Assembly (NCBI RefSeq): GCF_001039355.2
Contig: NW_019775394.1
Coordinates: 407,525-448,067 of the forward strand
Source of the DNA: Lingula anatina
Lineage: Eukaryota > Brachiopoda > Lingulata > Lingulida > Lingulidae
Direction of reading: 5' to 3'
DNA length: 40,543 nucleotides
In this document: piece after piece, positions 40,009 through 40,543 of the stretch
Position numbering within the stretch: the stretch's first letter is position 1
How the letters are laid out: each line of letters starts with the position of its first letter
Made by a program: the position numbers and the translations under genes
The notes under the pieces: generated by a model
What the model saw: the letters and a program-made list of their open reading frames with translations, nothing else
Databases searched by the model: none
Told to the model about the DNA's origin: nothing

Positions 40009-40543
40009 AGAGAAAAAATGAAGCACCTAAAGAGGTCAGTATCAATTGGTCATCATATATTGATGCTTTAAAAGATAAATTGGCCACTGAGATAGCAAAT
40101 TTTACTGCAGGTAATTTACAAAAGTGCAAAAAGTTTTGGCCACATCTTACGTCAGATAAGTATATACTGAATACTGTTTCATATGGTATCAATATTGAAA
40201 TAGACCAATCAACACAACAGTCAAGAATTCCTCAGACTTATGCTTTCAATAAAGTAGAATCTGATATAATTTGTACTGAAATCCATCAACTTTTAGAGAA
40301 GAAAGTGATACGAAAGGTCAAACATTGTGCAGGTGAATTTATTTCCAATATTTTCTTAAGAGAGAAAAAAGATGGAAAGTACAGATTGATTTTAAATCTG
40401 AGGAAACTTAATGCTTCTGTTGTATATCATCATTTTAAGATGACCAGTTTGCAGTCAGCCATTAATCTTATGAAACCTCAGTGTTTTATGTCAACCATAG
40501 ATTGGAAAGATGCTTATTATTGTCTGGCAGTTTGTGATGAACA
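39948..40543 (+). CDS. DIRS-like reverse transcriptase, partial (runs off window)
   Basis: In a different frame from the gag-like ORF and overlapping its last ~60 bases, this frame is open to the window end. After a linker (LERKNEAPKEVSINW) it shows the DIRS signature: FWPHLTSDKYILNTV, EIHQLLEKKVIRKV, GEFISNIFLREKKDGKYRLI, LNLRKLNASVVYHHFKM, and IDWKDAYY with the first catalytic Asp. No stop is seen in this part, so the copy may be young. RNase H, methyltransferase and tyrosine recombinase would be expected beyond the window. How translation passes from ORF1 to this frame (overlap, frameshift or re-initiation) is not determined. Confidence 0.85.

Overview
This is a eukaryotic window, very probably from a marine invertebrate and most likely a mollusc. 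It is AT-rich and gene-poor. Coding sequence is split by GT-AG introns, and layers of transposable elements (TEs) sit inside one another. The mollusc call is an inference: it rests mainly on an element family with ~159-bp internal tandem repeats and a 3' terminal palindrome, which resembles the 'pearl'/Helentron-type non-autonomous elements of bivalves. There is no operon, CRISPR array or other prokaryotic feature. Sequence is missing at 26328-26784, and single Ns lie at 2710, 5094 and 29539.

Layout. 1-2513: anonymous AT-rich DNA. 2514-6932: a head-to-tail cluster of pearl-like elements. 8270-9897: a decayed LINE (endonuclease and RT remnants) with a foldback MITE inside it. 10555-12772: three further terminal-inverted-repeat (TIR) elements, one carrying a nested element. 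13107-14185: short local duplications. 14506-24330: the most gene-like stretch, part of a host gene built from tandemly duplicated exon cassettes. At least twelve exons have matching splice sites and phases, and they encode a Q/N/E-rich, probably disordered chain with repeated YxxI/L tyrosine motifs. A SINE-sized insertion (12-bp target duplication) and a hAT-like transposon (5-bp target duplication) lie in its introns, and duplicate introns preserve the empty sites. 24388-29540: an L1/Tx1-like LINE, 5' truncated and broken by stops, frameshifts and a 2.2-kb composite insertion that contains the assembly gap.

30380-32258: a decayed Ty3/Gypsy-type LTR element (LTR, gag, zinc knuckle, protease; no RT). 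32993-35199: a three-exon gene joining a SAP DNA-binding motif, a SWIM zinc finger and a YqaJ/lambda-exonuclease-type nuclease, intact except for one in-frame TAA between its catalytic residues. 35660-37176: tandem Helitron-like ends (hairpin then CTAG) around a body rich in AGGTCA half-sites. 37386-38637: two TIR elements. 38881-40543: the start of a DIRS-like retrotransposon (gag-like ORF, then reverse transcriptase in another frame), cut by the window end.

There is no evidence that these genes form a pathway together. The two pieces of biology that most deserve follow-up are the exon-cassette gene and the SAP-SWIM-nuclease gene. Nearly everything else is repeat-derived, and its value is in the nested insertions, which give a relative order of events.
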